A stretch of DNA of 64,000 nucleotides from Imperialibacter roseus (GCF_032999765.1 NZ_CP136051.1:2270417-2334416), one strand, 5' to 3'; counted from the first letter of the stretch, positions 50,971 to 60,566 are shown. Notes: generated by a model from the letters alone, not told the origin. Numbers and translations: made by a program.

Positions 50971-51522
50971 ATTTTAAGACCGAGACCACGAGGTTTTAGG
51001 GGTAAACCTGAAGAGCCTTACAAGATTAATGAGAGAATTGAAGCCCGTGAGGTAAGGGTAATTGCCGAAGATGGAAATCTTGGCGTTATTCCAACCCGGG
51101 ATGCAATCAAAATTGCCAAAGAGCAAAACCTGGATTTGGTAGAGATTTCTCCTACTGCAGTTCCTCCTGTTTGCCGTATAGTTGACTATTCAAAGTTCAA
51201 ATACGAGCAAAAGAAGAAACAGAAGGAGATCAAGGCCAAAGCTCAGAAGACTGTCATTAAGGAAATTCGTTTTGGTCCTAACACGGATGATCATGACTTC
51301 AATTTCAAATTGAAGCACGCCATCAACTTTCTTAAGGAAGGTTCCAAAGTAAAAGCATACGTGCAGTTTGTGGGTAGAACAATTGTGTTTAAGGAAAGAG
51401 GGGAAATCCTTCTTCTTAAGTTCGCTCAGGAATTGGAAGAGTATGGAAAGGTAGAGCAACTGCCGAGGCTCGAAGGAAAGCGGATGTCTCTATTCGTTGC
51501 TCCTAAGGTCGCTAAGAAATAA
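50971..51522 (+). CDS. infC: Translation initiation factor IF-3, ATT start
   Basis: The 183-residue IF-3 prevents premature subunit joining and checks start codons. No ATG lies near the 5' end; the frame has a stop at 50953-50955, and an ATT at 50971 follows a GGAGGT by 5 nt. The product begins (M)[20 protein letters not shown]. Family motifs follow: [54 protein letters not shown] and [21 protein letters not shown] rare AUU start lets IF-3 limit its own synthesis in enterobacteria, so similar autoregulation is likely here. The next gene, rpmI, begins 22 bp later. Confidence 0.95.
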   Translation: MLRPRPRGFRGKPEEPYKINERIEAREVRVIAEDGNLGVIPTRDAIKIAKEQNLDLVEISPTAVPPVCRIVDYSKFKYEQKKKQKEIKAKAQKTVIKEIRFGPNTDDHDFNFKLKHAINFLKEGSKVKAYVQFVGRTIVFKERGEILLLKFAQELEEYGKVEQLPRLEGKRMSLFVAPKVAKK

Positions 51523-51544
51523 TTTTTGTTAAACTATATATACA

Positions 51545-51739
51545 ATGCCGAAAGTTAAAACCAAATCGGGAGCAAAGAAACGCTTTAAGCTAACGGGGAC
51601 TGGTAAAATCAAACGTAAGCATGCTTTCAAAAGCCACATTCTTACCAAGAAGGAAACCAAGCAAAAGCGCTCTCTTACTGACATGACTTTAGTACATAAG
51701 TCAGACGAGAACAGAGTAAGAGATATGCTCAACATCTAA
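51545..51739 (+). CDS. rpmI: 50S ribosomal protein L35
   Basis: The 64-residue basic protein begins [20 protein letters not shown] and continues [20 protein letters not shown], the L35 signature. It is the middle gene of the conserved infC-rpmI-rplT operon. Confidence 0.97.
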   Translation: MPKVKTKSGAKKRFKLTGTGKIKRKHAFKSHILTKKETKQKRSLTDMTLVHKSDENRVRDMLNI

Positions 51740-51749
51740 GAAAAACTTA

Positions 51750-51799
51750 GGTTCTATGTTTCACCAGGTTTTTGGTCAACAAGTGTTCTGAGTAGAACC
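51750..51799 (+). promoter_or_regulatory. Structured rpmI-rplT intergenic leader
   Basis: GGTTCTA (51750-51756) pairs perfectly with TAGAACC (51793-51799), enclosing 36 nt that contain a smaller ACCA/TGGT hairpin. The structure lies 26 bp before the rplT start. L20 controls its own operon through RNA structures in several bacteria, so this may be a similar leader; that link is inference. Confidence 0.45.
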
Positions 51800-51825
51800 A
51801 CCAAACACCAAAAAATGTAATTACT

Positions 51826-52170
51826 ATGCCAAGATCAGTAAATCACGTAGCGTCAAGAGCGAGGAGAAAGAAAATCCTCAAAGCAGCCAAAGGTTTTTAT
51901 GGCCGCAGAAAAAATGTATGGACGGTAGCTAAGAATGCCGTTGAAAAAGCATGGAAATATGCTTATGAAGGCCGCAAGCAGAAGAAGAGAAACTTCAGAG
52001 CTTTGTGGATTCAGCGTATCAATGCAGGTGCCAGAGAGCACGGAATATCTTATTCTGTATTGATGGGCAAAATGAAAACTTCCAAGATCGATTTGAACCG
52101 TAAGGTACTTGCCGACCTGGCCATGAACCACCCCGAAGCTTTCAAAGCTGTGGTGGACAAGGTAAAATAG
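51826..52170 (+). CDS. rplT: 50S ribosomal protein L20
   Basis: The 114-residue basic protein begins [20 protein letters not shown] and continues [20 protein letters not shown], the L20 signature; the later part [20 protein letters not shown] is also typical. It binds 23S rRNA early in assembly. The last gene of the operon, followed by a strong terminator. Confidence 0.98.
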   Translation: MPRSVNHVASRARRKKILKAAKGFYGRRKNVWTVAKNAVEKAWKYAYEGRKQKKRNFRALWIQRINAGAREHGISYSVLMGKMKTSKIDLNRKVLADLAMNHPEAFKAVVDKVK

Positions 52171-52195
52171 TTCGACAAGCCTTTGTCAATAATAT

Positions 52196-52221
52196 GAAAA
52201 GCCCCATTATGGGGCTTTTTT
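52196..52221 (+). terminator. Rho-independent terminator of infC-rpmI-rplT
   Basis: GAAAAGCCCC, loop ATTAT, then GGGGCTTTTTT: a 5-bp GC stem (GCCCC 52201-52205 with GGGGC 52211-52215) extended by A/T pairs and followed by a T run, 26 bp after the rplT stop. Confidence 0.85.
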
Positions 52222-52259
52222 AGTTTAAGCGTGAATGACTTACTGCAAGCAAGAGGCTG

Positions 52260-54761
52260 TTAAATGCTGTTGCCTCCGAAGAGATACTTCCTTGCAGAGT
52301 TGTAATCGATGAAATAGGTGAGCCTTACCGACAAGCTATTGACCTGCGGCAGGCTCAGGGTCTTGTCAAAGTTTTCAGCAAAATTAATGTCGGTATTATT
52401 GTCACTTGAACTGATGGAGTCTTTCCAAACCACATTCAAAAAGCTGCCTGGCGCAATTTGGTAGAAGTAAACAAAGTCAACATTGAGTGCATTAAAGTTG
52501 GTATCATGCTGCTTTTGTCCGGACTCGTCGATGCCCTCATATTCAGAACCAGCCAATTGACCATTGCCCTGCAGGTCGTAAAATCCGTTATACTTAACAT
52601 TGCTCCAATAGTGCCTTACCCGGAGGGTCAGCCCCATTTTGTTATTGAAGGTGTATTTGGTGCCAAGGATATTATTTGTGGTAAGAACATCTCTTTCTCC
52701 AAAGATGATCTCATCAAGCGATTCGTCATCAGCATACAATTTGGTAACGTAGCCCTTTGAGTCTTCAGAGCTCTCTCTGCTAACCCGGAAGTCGATGGAT
52801 AGCCTGTTGTTGACTCTGTAGCGGATAGATGCTCCCAGCGAATTATATGCCTGCTCCCATTCGGGCCTTCTCCAGGTATTTTGACTTATATATATTTTTA
52901 CCGCTTTGCGGGAATCGCTTTCTACCCATGAGTTCACGCTATAGGATCCAGGCTGAACGAAATAGTAGCCTTCTTCTCTGGGCTCGAAGTAGTCGTAGCT
53001 GTCAATGGGTTTCAGGCTGGACGACATGCCCACTCCCCAGAAGTTCTTGAATTGGGCATAAGTAGATGCATATACGTCGGTGCTTGTGAATGTTCTTGGT
53101 TCAAAAAGCTGCCGGTATGATCCGCTGACATTGGCCCGGTAGTAGTTAAATACCCCCGTCGGCTTAAATATCCTGTACATGAGCGACACGTTGTGCGAGA
53201 CACTATTGGCTGCCCTGTTAAATCCAAAATCGTTTGGATCGTAGTCTTTGCTCTCAACATTCCTGCTGACGCCATACTGAAAGCTGCCGCTTACTTTTGA
53301 AAGGCCCACGCTGTACTTATATCCATCCTCCAATTCGCTTGACACACCGGCGTCTTCAGCATTGTAGATGTTAGACACAGCGCCAAATGCTGAGAATCGG
53401 TAGGTATTGGTACTGTCGAGCAGGCTAACGCTTGCTCCTGTAACGTTGGCATCATTGTCGCCATCAAGTCTCGTTACGTTGGTGTTGATCAGGTTGACGT
53501 TGGAATTGTTTTTCAGGATCTTGTCTACCACCAGCACATTGAAATTGGTCAGCGGATCAACCTGCTCCTCTCTGGTTTCGCCGGTCTCAATATTGCGTAT
53601 GTTGGCGTGCGTCTTGTTGGTCAGCGCATTAAGAAAGCCAAGTCCCCAGCCTTCCCCATTCCTGCCAGAGATTTTGGTGGCATTGATCAGAGGTGCTGCC
53701 GATGGCGAACTGACTACCTCTTCTGTTTCGTCATTGTAGCTAACCTCTCCAAAAGTAGAACCAATACGCCTGGAATACACCAGATCGCCCTTGTCGAATA
53801 GTTCCGTTCCCTCCGTGAAGAACTGCCTGTTTTCGCTGTATTGTACCTCATACGCCGATAGGTTTAGTACCACGTTGTCGGACTGCACCTGGCTAAAGTC
53901 AGGAATGAGTGCCATGTCGAGGGTGTAAGACTCGTTGATGCCATATTTGAGATCCATGCCACCAGTAAACGAGAATTTTTCTTTGCCATTGACACCATCG
54001 TTGGTGTAAATGGTGGTGGCGTAGGGCAGCAGCGACAAGCGAACAGGTGGTTTGATGTCTTCAAGCCCTCTGAGCACTCCTGATTGATTTACAGTGCCAC
54101 GGATGGAGTTGTCTACCGGATTCCAATACGATTCCTCCTGGTTTCGTTTTACCTGGCGATAGAAATTAATGCCCCAGTTTTGCTGTGAAGTAGCTGGAAA
54201 CCGGAGAGCGTAGTAGGGAATCTTTACTTCTACAGTCCAGCCGTGGTCGTCGTAGGCAATGGCACTTTCCCACACAGCGTCCCAATTCTCATCCCAATTA
54301 TCGCCATTGATGAAGTAGTCGCCTTGCACACCTGCAGCCGAGACGAAAAAACTGAAAGCATTCTGGCCGCTGTTGTAAGGGTCGACTAAAATTCCAAACC
54401 AGTCGGTGTTTCGGTTAAAGTCATCTCTTTTGCCAAACTCCTTTCTTATTTTGGACGGCTCAGGGTCAAAGAGCCTTGCCGAAAGGTAGAGGGCGTTGTC
54501 GTCATATACCAACTCAACGGCTGTAAGGAAGTCCGACTTTTCGCCATTGTTAGGTTTGAATTGCGTGAATTGAGTGGGTGTTGGGTTTTGACTCCAAATG
54601 TCTTCGTCAAGGATACCGTCTACCTTTGGGCTGTTTGTGATGCGTTTGGTGGCAAACTCATTTTTACCGGAATCGGCGGCTGACACCAGGCGTGGAGGGA
54701 AAAGAAAAATTAAAAGAAAACAACCAAGGGGTAAGAGTTCTTTACGATCTAATTTGAACAT
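52260..54761 (-). CDS. DUF5916 outer-membrane protein with N-terminal carbohydrate-binding-like (CBM9-like) domain
   Basis: The 833-residue protein has a signal sequence (CFLLIFLFPPRLVSA). The first 200 residues form a CBM9-like beta-sandwich (PKVDGILDEDIWSQNPTPTQ; FGILVDPYNSGQNAFSFFVS; WTVEVKIPYYALRFP). Then comes DUF5916 (SLLPYATTIYTNDGVNG; MDLKYGINESYTLDMALIPD; ENRQFFTEGTELFD), whose later part is a run of amphipathic strands consistent with an outer-membrane beta-barrel ending LSVRLTYFIDYNSARKYLFG. The function is unknown. The family is often linked with metal- or peptidase-rich loci; here it lies alone. Confidence 0.9.
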   Translation of the reverse strand: MFKLDRKELLPLGCFLLIFLFPPRLVSAADSGKNEFATKRITNSPKVDGILDEDIWSQNPTPTQFTQFKPNNGEKSDFLTAVELVYDDNALYLSARLFDPEPSKIRKEFGKRDDFNRNTDWFGILVDPYNSGQNAFSFFVSAAGVQGDYFINGDNWDENWDAVWESAIAYDDHGWTVEVKIPYYALRFPATSQQNWGINFYRQVKRNQEESYWNPVDNSIRGTVNQSGVLRGLEDIKPPVRLSLLPYATTIYTNDGVNGKEKFSFTGGMDLKYGINESYTLDMALIPDFSQVQSDNVVLNLSAYEVQYSENRQFFTEGTELFDKGDLVYSRRIGSTFGEVSYNDETEEVVSSPSAAPLINATKISGRNGEGWGLGFLNALTNKTHANIRNIETGETREEQVDPLTNFNVLVVDKILKNNSNVNLINTNVTRLDGDNDANVTGASVSLLDSTNTYRFSAFGAVSNIYNAEDAGVSSELEDGYKYSVGLSKVSGSFQYGVSRNVESKDYDPNDFGFNRAANSVSHNVSLMYRIFKPTGVFNYYRANVSGSYRQLFEPRTFTSTDVYASTYAQFKNFWGVGMSSSLKPIDSYDYFEPREEGYYFVQPGSYSVNSWVESDSRKAVKIYISQNTWRRPEWEQAYNSLGASIRYRVNNRLSIDFRVSRESSEDSKGYVTKLYADDESLDEIIFGERDVLTTNNILGTKYTFNNKMGLTLRVRHYWSNVKYNGFYDLQGNGQLAGSEYEGIDESGQKQHDTNFNALNVDFVYFYQIAPGSFLNVVWKDSISSSDNNTDINFAENFDKTLSLPQVNSLSVRLTYFIDYNSARKYLFGGNSI

Positions 54762-54800
54762 TAAGGGCTTTTGTTAAACGAACTGTACTGATAGTCTTTG

Positions 54801-54836
54801 CAAATTTAGCCATGATTGCCATTAGCTCATCCCAAA
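54801..54836 (-). promoter_or_regulatory. Predicted promoter for the DUF5916 gene
   Basis: On the minus strand TAAATTTG (54808-54801) is a perfect match to TAnnTTTG about 40 bp before the start at 54761. A TTTG (54836-54833) lies 24 bp further upstream, slightly more than the usual spacing. Confidence 0.35.
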
Positions 54837-54913
54837 TTCTGATAAATGGCGAGTGTTGGTGACATCTTTTTACACTTTAACCCACTCGGTGTTACCGTAC
54901 ACAATGCTTTTGT

Positions 54914-55954
54914 TCAATGATTAACATTCATCAGGGTTTTGATTTCCGTCAGCAGTTCGTCTCGTTTTGTTTTTCCCACATTGTTGAGCATAATGATGAC
55001 CTGTCCATTGGACAGGTTTCGTTCGATATAAGTTCGGAAGCTAGTTAGTGTTCCGGTATGCAATACTTTATTGGGGTTTTCTTTGTCGAGCATCCACCCA
55101 AATCCATACCAGGAGGTGCTCCCATCATTCAATATCATTGGTTTGTAGGCTTCTTCCATCGTCGCTTGCGATACCAGCTGATAGTTTTGTAGAGCCTGGT
55201 GCCACTTGTACATGTCCTCTACGTTAGAGTAGAGCCCGCCGCCGCCAGTGGTAAAGTAAGGATAGTCGTCCTCTTTCCCGTTGGCATCAAAGCCTTTGCA
55301 GGGATTGGTTCTTTCGGGCATTGTTTCGTCGTAAGCAACAGTGCTGACCATACCTACAGATCCAAACACATTTTGCTGCATAAACTCGTTGAAGCCTTTG
55401 CTACTGATCTGCTGCACGATGGATGACAATAGCACATAGGCAGTATTGGAGTACTCGTATTTATTGCCCGGAGCAAAATGCAGGCTGTCGATGCGCTCTA
55501 CCACGTTCACCACATCTGAATTAGTGAAGCCAGGAACCGCCGCACCTATGTCGTAGTAGTCAGGGATGCCCGATGTGTGGGTGAGTAAGTTTCTGATGGT
55601 AACGCTGTCCGCCCAGGGAGGAAATGTCGGGAAGTAGGTGCTCAGTGTGTCATCGAAGGTCAGCTTGCCATCCTCTTTTAGCAGCATGATGGCCATGGCG
55701 GTAAACTGCTTGGACACTGACGCCATATAAAACGTTGACGTAATGTCGAGAGGCTTGTTAGCATCAAAATCGGCCATGCCGTATGCTTCCTTAAGAAGCG
55801 TGCCGGTGCTATCGGCAATGAGAATGGTACCATTGTAAAAACCCTCATTATGGTATTTCTCCACCATTTTGTGGAGCTGGGAAGTAAGCGTTTCTTTTGG
55901 TGTGCAGGCACCAAGAAAAAGAATACTGATGGTGAAGACTGCTATGGATCGCAT
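54914..55954 (-). CDS. Class C beta-lactamase-related serine hydrolase lipoprotein
   Basis: The 346-residue protein has lipobox LGAC (Cys17) and a beta-lactamase/D-Ala-D-Ala peptidase fold: SxxK as SVSK (Ser79, Lys82), YxN as YSN within KYEYSNTAYVLL, and HTG in VLHTGTLTSFR replacing KTG. It belongs to the wide AmpC-like/esterase family (COG1680), so peptidase, esterase or beta-lactamase activity are all possible. The lipid anchor puts it in the periplasm. It is divergent from the LD-carboxypeptidase gene, which also points to cell-wall peptide turnover. Confidence 0.88.
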   Translation of the reverse strand: MRSIAVFTISILFLGACTPKETLTSQLHKMVEKYHNEGFYNGTILIADSTGTLLKEAYGMADFDANKPLDITSTFYMASVSKQFTAMAIMLLKEDGKLTFDDTLSTYFPTFPPWADSVTIRNLLTHTSGIPDYYDIGAAVPGFTNSDVVNVVERIDSLHFAPGNKYEYSNTAYVLLSSIVQQISSKGFNEFMQQNVFGSVGMVSTVAYDETMPERTNPCKGFDANGKEDDYPYFTTGGGGLYSNVEDMYKWHQALQNYQLVSQATMEEAYKPMILNDGSTSWYGFGWMLDKENPNKVLHTGTLTSFRTYIERNLSNGQVIIMLNNVGKTKRDELLTEIKTLMNVNH

Positions 55955-56114
55955 GAATTGGTTTGATTTGGTGCGGATAATATAACGCCGGAAAAAGGAA
56001 CAAGAAAGCTTTTTGGGGAAAGCGGCAAAAGGAGCGATGAAATGAGGCTTTATCTTGATGGGTGGATTGCCATATCATCCAAACTTTTGTTAGTTTTCCG
56101 CTTAATTAGCGCTC

Positions 56115-57185
56115 ATGGACAGAAGAAAGTTTATTGCTGGAAGTTTGGCAACGGCCGGAGGCGGAATGCTGTTGCCAACAATGGCTAAAGCTGAAGGTAA
56201 AGCTACAACATCAGGCACCTGGCCAACACGGGTCATCAAACCAAAGAAGCTGACCAAAGGAGATACAATGGGCCTTATCACCCCTTCGAGTGCCATCTCC
56301 CGGGGATCCTTTGAGAGCACACTTGAGAACATGGAAGCCCTTGGTTTTAAGGTGAAGTACTCCGACAATATGAGGGTGCGTAAAGGCTTCCTGGCAGGCA
56401 CCGATCAGCAGCGGCTTGACGACCTTCATGCCATGTTTGCCGATACTTCAGTAGACGGCATTTTCTGCGCCAGAGGTGGCTATGGAGCGGGAAGACTTTT
56501 GCCAGCGGTTGATTATGACTTGATTGCGTCCAATCCCAAGCCCTTTATTGGTTACAGTGACATTACGGCGCTTCATTTTGCGATATTCAATAAGACCGGG
56601 TTGGTGACTTTTCATGGCCCTGTAGGCGCCTCCAACTTCACCGACTACACCGCTGACAGCTTTGAAGATACGCTCATCAAAGGCAAAGGGAAGATAAAGA
56701 TTGAGCAGGCAAAAGAAGACCGGGACAAGCAGGAAGACTATATTCAGATTTATTCAATTTCAGAAGGGGTGGCAAAAGGAGAGTTGGTAGGAGGCAATTT
56801 GAGCTTAGTTAGCTCACTTACCGGCACACCATTCGATCTCGATTTCACTGGTAAGCTCGTTTTTCTGGAAGAAGTAGGAGAGTCGCCCTATCGTGTCGAC
56901 AGGATGCTGACACAGCTTTTGCTAGCCGGTAAACTACAGGCTGCAAAAGGCATCGTCCTGGGTGTGTTCAACGACTGCGATGAAAAAGACACTGACCCTG
57001 ATTTTGGCGACAAAACGTCGCTGAGAGAAACACTTGCTGAGCGCCTAGGCGGATTGGGAATACCCGTTTTGTATGGAATGTCTTTCGGGCACGTGTCCAA
57101 TATTGCGACGCTTCCGATGGGCATCTCTGCCGAGCTCGATACTTACAAACAATCGTTGACCCTTCTAGAAGAATCCGTTCTCTAA
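56115..57185 (+). CDS. Tat-exported LD-carboxypeptidase (peptidase family S66)
   Basis: The 356-residue enzyme has a Tat signal (DRRKFIAGSLATAGGGMLLP). S66 features are CARGGYGAGRLLP, the nucleophile region FIGYSDITALH (Ser148), FLEEVGESPYRVDRML and YGMSFGHVSNIATLPMG with the catalytic His. LD-carboxypeptidases release the terminal D-Ala from murein tetrapeptides; most act in the cytoplasm, so a Tat-exported form is of interest. The next gene, a dipeptide epimerase, begins 5 bp later and acts on the same degradation path. Confidence 0.9.
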   Translation: MDRRKFIAGSLATAGGGMLLPTMAKAEGKATTSGTWPTRVIKPKKLTKGDTMGLITPSSAISRGSFESTLENMEALGFKVKYSDNMRVRKGFLAGTDQQRLDDLHAMFADTSVDGIFCARGGYGAGRLLPAVDYDLIASNPKPFIGYSDITALHFAIFNKTGLVTFHGPVGASNFTDYTADSFEDTLIKGKGKIKIEQAKEDRDKQEDYIQIYSISEGVAKGELVGGNLSLVSSLTGTPFDLDFTGKLVFLEEVGESPYRVDRMLTQLLLAGKLQAAKGIVLGVFNDCDEKDTDPDFGDKTSLRETLAERLGGLGIPVLYGMSFGHVSNIATLPMGISAELDTYKQSLTLLEESVL

Positions 57186-57190
57186 GTTTT

Positions 57191-58201
57191 ATGATAGTTA
57201 CATACCATCCTGTCAAAATGCCTCTGAGGCATACCTTTACCATTGCGCACGGCTCCACCAGTGTGCAGGAGTCTTTCATTGTAGCGCTGAGTCACAACGG
57301 CAAAAGCGGGTTTGGCGAGGCAACAGCCAACCCATACTATGGAGTGACAGTTCCTAAAATGACCGAGCAGGTAGAAAGTGTACGTTCATTAATCGAGTCA
57401 GGTAGTTGGAAAATACCTGAGGAGTTTCATCAGGCCCTGCTTAGCACGGGAAAATTGAAAGCCTTCACACTATGTGCCCTCGACCTGGCGTTCAATGACC
57501 TGTACGGAAAGTTGCAGGGCAAGCCTTTATACAAAATATGGGGACTGGATGGGAGCAAAGGGCCTATTTCAAATTACACGATTGGCATTGATACGGTAGA
57601 AAACATGGTGGCCAAGATGAAGGAGGTTCCCTGGCCATTGTATAAGATAAAGCTAGGCACTAAGGAAGACATCCGGATCATTGAAGAGCTACGCAAAAAC
57701 ACCGGTGCTGTGTTTAGGGTTGATGCTAATTGTGCCTGGGGAGTAGACGAAACTATCGCCAATAGTAGGGCCTTGAAAAAATTGAATGTGCAGTTCATCG
57801 AGCAGCCTTTGAAGGCTGATGATCTTGATGGAATGAAAAGAGTGTTTGCCGAAAGTGAGCTGCCTGTAATAGCCGATGAAAGTTGCCAGGTAGAATCGGA
57901 TGTGGACAAGTGCTTTAATCATTTTCATGGCATCAACATCAAGCTGACCAAATGCGGAGGACTTACGCCAGCCAGAAGAATGATCGCCCGGGCACGGGAG
58001 CTGAACATGAGCGTGATGATGGGCTGCATGACAGAATCTTCTGTCGGTATTTCTGCCATAGCGCAGGTAGTGCCCTTGCTCGACTACGTGGATATGGATG
58101 GTGCGTTGCTGTTGGCGGAAGATCCTGCCAATGGTGTACAGGTTACTCCGAGTGGACTGATTTTTCCCAACGAAAATGGCACAGGTGCCAGCCTTAAGTA
58201 G
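57191..58201 (+). CDS. Dipeptide (L-Ala-D/L-Glu) epimerase, enolase superfamily
   Basis: The 336-residue enzyme belongs to the muconate-lactonising subgroup of the enolase superfamily. It has KIKLG with the catalytic KxK (Lys152/154), metal ligands Asp178 (RVDAN), Glu204 (FIEQPL) and Asp229 (IADES), the second base Lys251 (IKLTKCGG), and GCMTESSVG near the end. These features match L-Ala-D/L-Glu epimerases (YcjG/YkfB), which let murein dipeptides be degraded. It sits 5 bp after the LD-carboxypeptidase gene and 6 bp before a KAPA-synthase-like gene, supporting a murein-peptide recycling operon. Confidence 0.92.
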   Translation: MIVTYHPVKMPLRHTFTIAHGSTSVQESFIVALSHNGKSGFGEATANPYYGVTVPKMTEQVESVRSLIESGSWKIPEEFHQALLSTGKLKAFTLCALDLAFNDLYGKLQGKPLYKIWGLDGSKGPISNYTIGIDTVENMVAKMKEVPWPLYKIKLGTKEDIRIIEELRKNTGAVFRVDANCAWGVDETIANSRALKKLNVQFIEQPLKADDLDGMKRVFAESELPVIADESCQVESDVDKCFNHFHGINIKLTKCGGLTPARRMIARARELNMSVMMGCMTESSVGISAIAQVVPLLDYVDMDGALLLAEDPANGVQVTPSGLIFPNENGTGASLK

Positions 58202-58207
58202 AAACGA

Positions 58208-59272
58208 ATGATGCGGTCAGAGGAATTTCCAGGGAGAACGCTGCATGTCAATGGTAAAGAAATGCTTTATTTCAGCGGCACTTCTTACCTCGGCCTGTCG
58301 GTTGATAAAGAATACCAGGAGCTCATCAAAGAGGGGGTAGACAAATACGGAGTGCATTTTTCCGGTTCCAGGAATGGCAACGTGCAGTACCGCCTCTTTG
58401 AAGCGGCCGAGCGCCACATAGCTGACTGGTTGTCGACAGGTGATGCTGTGGTCACCTCGTCTGGCTTTGCCTCCGGACAGCTCCTCGTGAAGGTGCTGCA
58501 AGACATGGAATGGAGCATGGAATATGCGCCCGGCTGTCATCCAGCACTTTGGAGGAATTCAGATGACGCTACCAATGGTGACTTCATCAGCTGGTCAACG
58601 ATGATCAGGGTGCAGCTGGAAGGAATGCTGCCTCGCCGGATGGTCTTACTTTGCAATTCCACTGATCCGCTTTTTTGCAACCCCGTTAACTTCGACTGGC
58701 TCACTGACATTTCCACCCTGCACGAAGTGCTGCTAGTGGTCGACGATTCGCACGGCATTGGGCTGACCGGGAAGGACGGAGAAGGGGTGGCGTCGCAGCT
58801 TCGGAAGTTACCGTCGCATGTGCAGTGGGTGGTGACTTCCTCGCTGGGCAAAGCACCCGGACTGGCGGCGGGTTTTATCGCAGGCTCTCATAACCTGATC
58901 AAGAAGATCCGCCAATCACCATGGTTTGTGGGAGCCGCTCCGTCGGCACCCGCATTTCTCCATGCGCTCCTGAAAGGAGGGAAGATAAGAGCTCGTCAGT
59001 TGCAAAAGCTCCGTAAGTTTCAGATGCCGTTTGGGAGCCATTCGCTGGTAAAGCAGCACTTTAATTTTCAACCTGTGTTGCCTGTTTTCTTTTCGAAAAG
59101 CCAGCCGCTTTACACTTACCTGCTGAGTAGGAACATCATCATTTCCCATTTTCCATATCCTAAGCCAACGTCAAGCCCGATCAGCAGAGTCATCCTGCAT
59201 GCGGCCCTCGATCCGGCTGATATCGGAAATCTGTTGGAGGAGATCAAAACATTTTATGAGGACTTCCAATAG
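58208..59272 (+). CDS. Alpha-oxoamine-synthase-like PLP enzyme (KAPA synthase family)
   Basis: The 354-residue fold-type I PLP enzyme resembles 8-amino-7-oxononanoate synthase: YFSGTSYLGLSVDKEYQEL, HFSGSRNGN, VVDDSHGIGLTG (Asp180) and VTSSLGKAPGLAAGFIAG with the PLP Lys215. It is about 30 residues shorter than ordinary BioF and its substrate-contact region differs, so it is probably not biotin-specific. It follows the epimerase by 6 bp, and similar genes occur with it in other Bacteroidota, so it may process a product of murein-peptide breakdown. Confidence 0.8.
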   Translation: MMRSEEFPGRTLHVNGKEMLYFSGTSYLGLSVDKEYQELIKEGVDKYGVHFSGSRNGNVQYRLFEAAERHIADWLSTGDAVVTSSGFASGQLLVKVLQDMEWSMEYAPGCHPALWRNSDDATNGDFISWSTMIRVQLEGMLPRRMVLLCNSTDPLFCNPVNFDWLTDISTLHEVLLVVDDSHGIGLTGKDGEGVASQLRKLPSHVQWVVTSSLGKAPGLAAGFIAGSHNLIKKIRQSPWFVGAAPSAPAFLHALLKGGKIRARQLQKLRKFQMPFGSHSLVKQHFNFQPVLPVFFSKSQPLYTYLLSRNIIISHFPYPKPTSSPISRVILHAALDPADIGNLLEEIKTFYEDFQ

Positions 59273-59402
59273 GCTGCTATCTTTGCAGCTTCCCGCAGGT
59301 TTTTATGCCTGAAAGTACTCATAGATGAAATCTATAACTATTTTGTAATCATCTTTTAATCAATTAGTTAATTTCCATTATTTAAAGTAAAATTTAGTTC
59401 TA

Positions 59403-60566
59403 ATGGCCGATATCACTTCTTTGCTTGGCAGTATCCAAAATATACCCACCCCCTTCTATTTCTATGACCTGGAGCTACTCGGAAAGTCGTTGGATGAGGT
59501 AAAAAAACACGGATTGACCAAAGGCTATAAGGTGCACTATGCGATGAAGGCCAATGCGAATCCACGCATACTTGAGGTCATCAGGCAGTACCATTTGGGC
59601 GCCGATGCAGTAAGTGCCAATGAGGTAAAGGCAGCTTTGGCTGCTGGTTTTCCGAAGGAGGAAATTGTATTTGCAGGCGTAGGAAAATCGGACGAAGAGA
59701 TAATCGTTGGACTGAGCAACGACATCTTTTGTTTCAACTGTGAGTCGGCTCAGGAGGTGGAAGTAATCAATGAGCTGGCAGGCAAAATGGGTAAGAAGGC
59801 GAAAATAGCTTTGCGGATCAATCCTAACGTAGATGCCAAAACGCACCACTACATCACCACCGGGATGAAGGAGAATAAGTTTGGGTTGCCTCCGAAGGAG
59901 ATCGATCAGGTGATCGATAAATTGCCACAGCTGGCCAACATACAGTTAACCGGAATCCATTTTCATATTGGTTCTCAGGTGACGAGTTTGGAGAGCTACA
60001 CACAACTTGCCCAGCGGGCCAACGACTTCAACGTTTACTTCCGCAGTAAGGGAATCGAGCTCCAGCATGTGAACGTTGGTGGTGGCTTAGGCATCGACTA
60101 TGTGGAGCCCAAAACGAATCCCGTGCCTGACTTCAAGAGCTACTTCGAGGTATTTGAAAAACAAATGAAACTGGCGCCTGGCCAGGAGCTGCATTTCGAA
60201 TTGGGCAGGGCCATTGTGGGGCAATGCGGCAGCCTCATCAGCAAAGTGCTTTACAACAAAGAGGGAGAGACCATCAAGTTCCTGATTATCGACGCAGGCA
60301 TGACAGAACTCATCCGCCCGGCCCTGTATCAGGCGGAGCACTTTATTGAAAACATCACTTCGCAAAGCCAGGCATTCGAAACTTACGATGTGGTAGGTCC
60401 TATTTGCGAATCGTCAGATGCCTTCCGGAGAGGCATTGAGCTGAAGCAGAGCAAAAGGGGAGACCTGCTGGCCATCCGTTCTGCCGGTGCTTATGGCGAA
60501 GTGATGATGAGCCGCTACAATTTGCGGGACAATGCAAAGACGTATTTTGATGTGGATTTGGGGTAG
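59403..60566 (+). CDS. lysA: Diaminopimelate decarboxylase
   Basis: The 387-residue fold-type III PLP enzyme has KVHYAMKANANP (PLP Lys49), GIHFHIGSQV, HVNVGGGLGIDY, ELGRAIVGQCG and GPICESSDAF with the active-site Cys. It decarboxylates meso-diaminopimelate to lysine, in the same diaminopimelate pathway that feeds peptidoglycan. It lies 130 bp after the murein-recycling operon. Confidence 0.95.
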   Translation: MADITSLLGSIQNIPTPFYFYDLELLGKSLDEVKKHGLTKGYKVHYAMKANANPRILEVIRQYHLGADAVSANEVKAALAAGFPKEEIVFAGVGKSDEEIIVGLSNDIFCFNCESAQEVEVINELAGKMGKKAKIALRINPNVDAKTHHYITTGMKENKFGLPPKEIDQVIDKLPQLANIQLTGIHFHIGSQVTSLESYTQLAQRANDFNVYFRSKGIELQHVNVGGGLGIDYVEPKTNPVPDFKSYFEVFEKQMKLAPGQELHFELGRAIVGQCGSLISKVLYNKEGETIKFLIIDAGMTELIRPALYQAEHFIENITSQSQAFETYDVVGPICESSDAFRRGIELKQSKRGDLLAIRSAGAYGEVMMSRYNLRDNAKTYFDVDLG

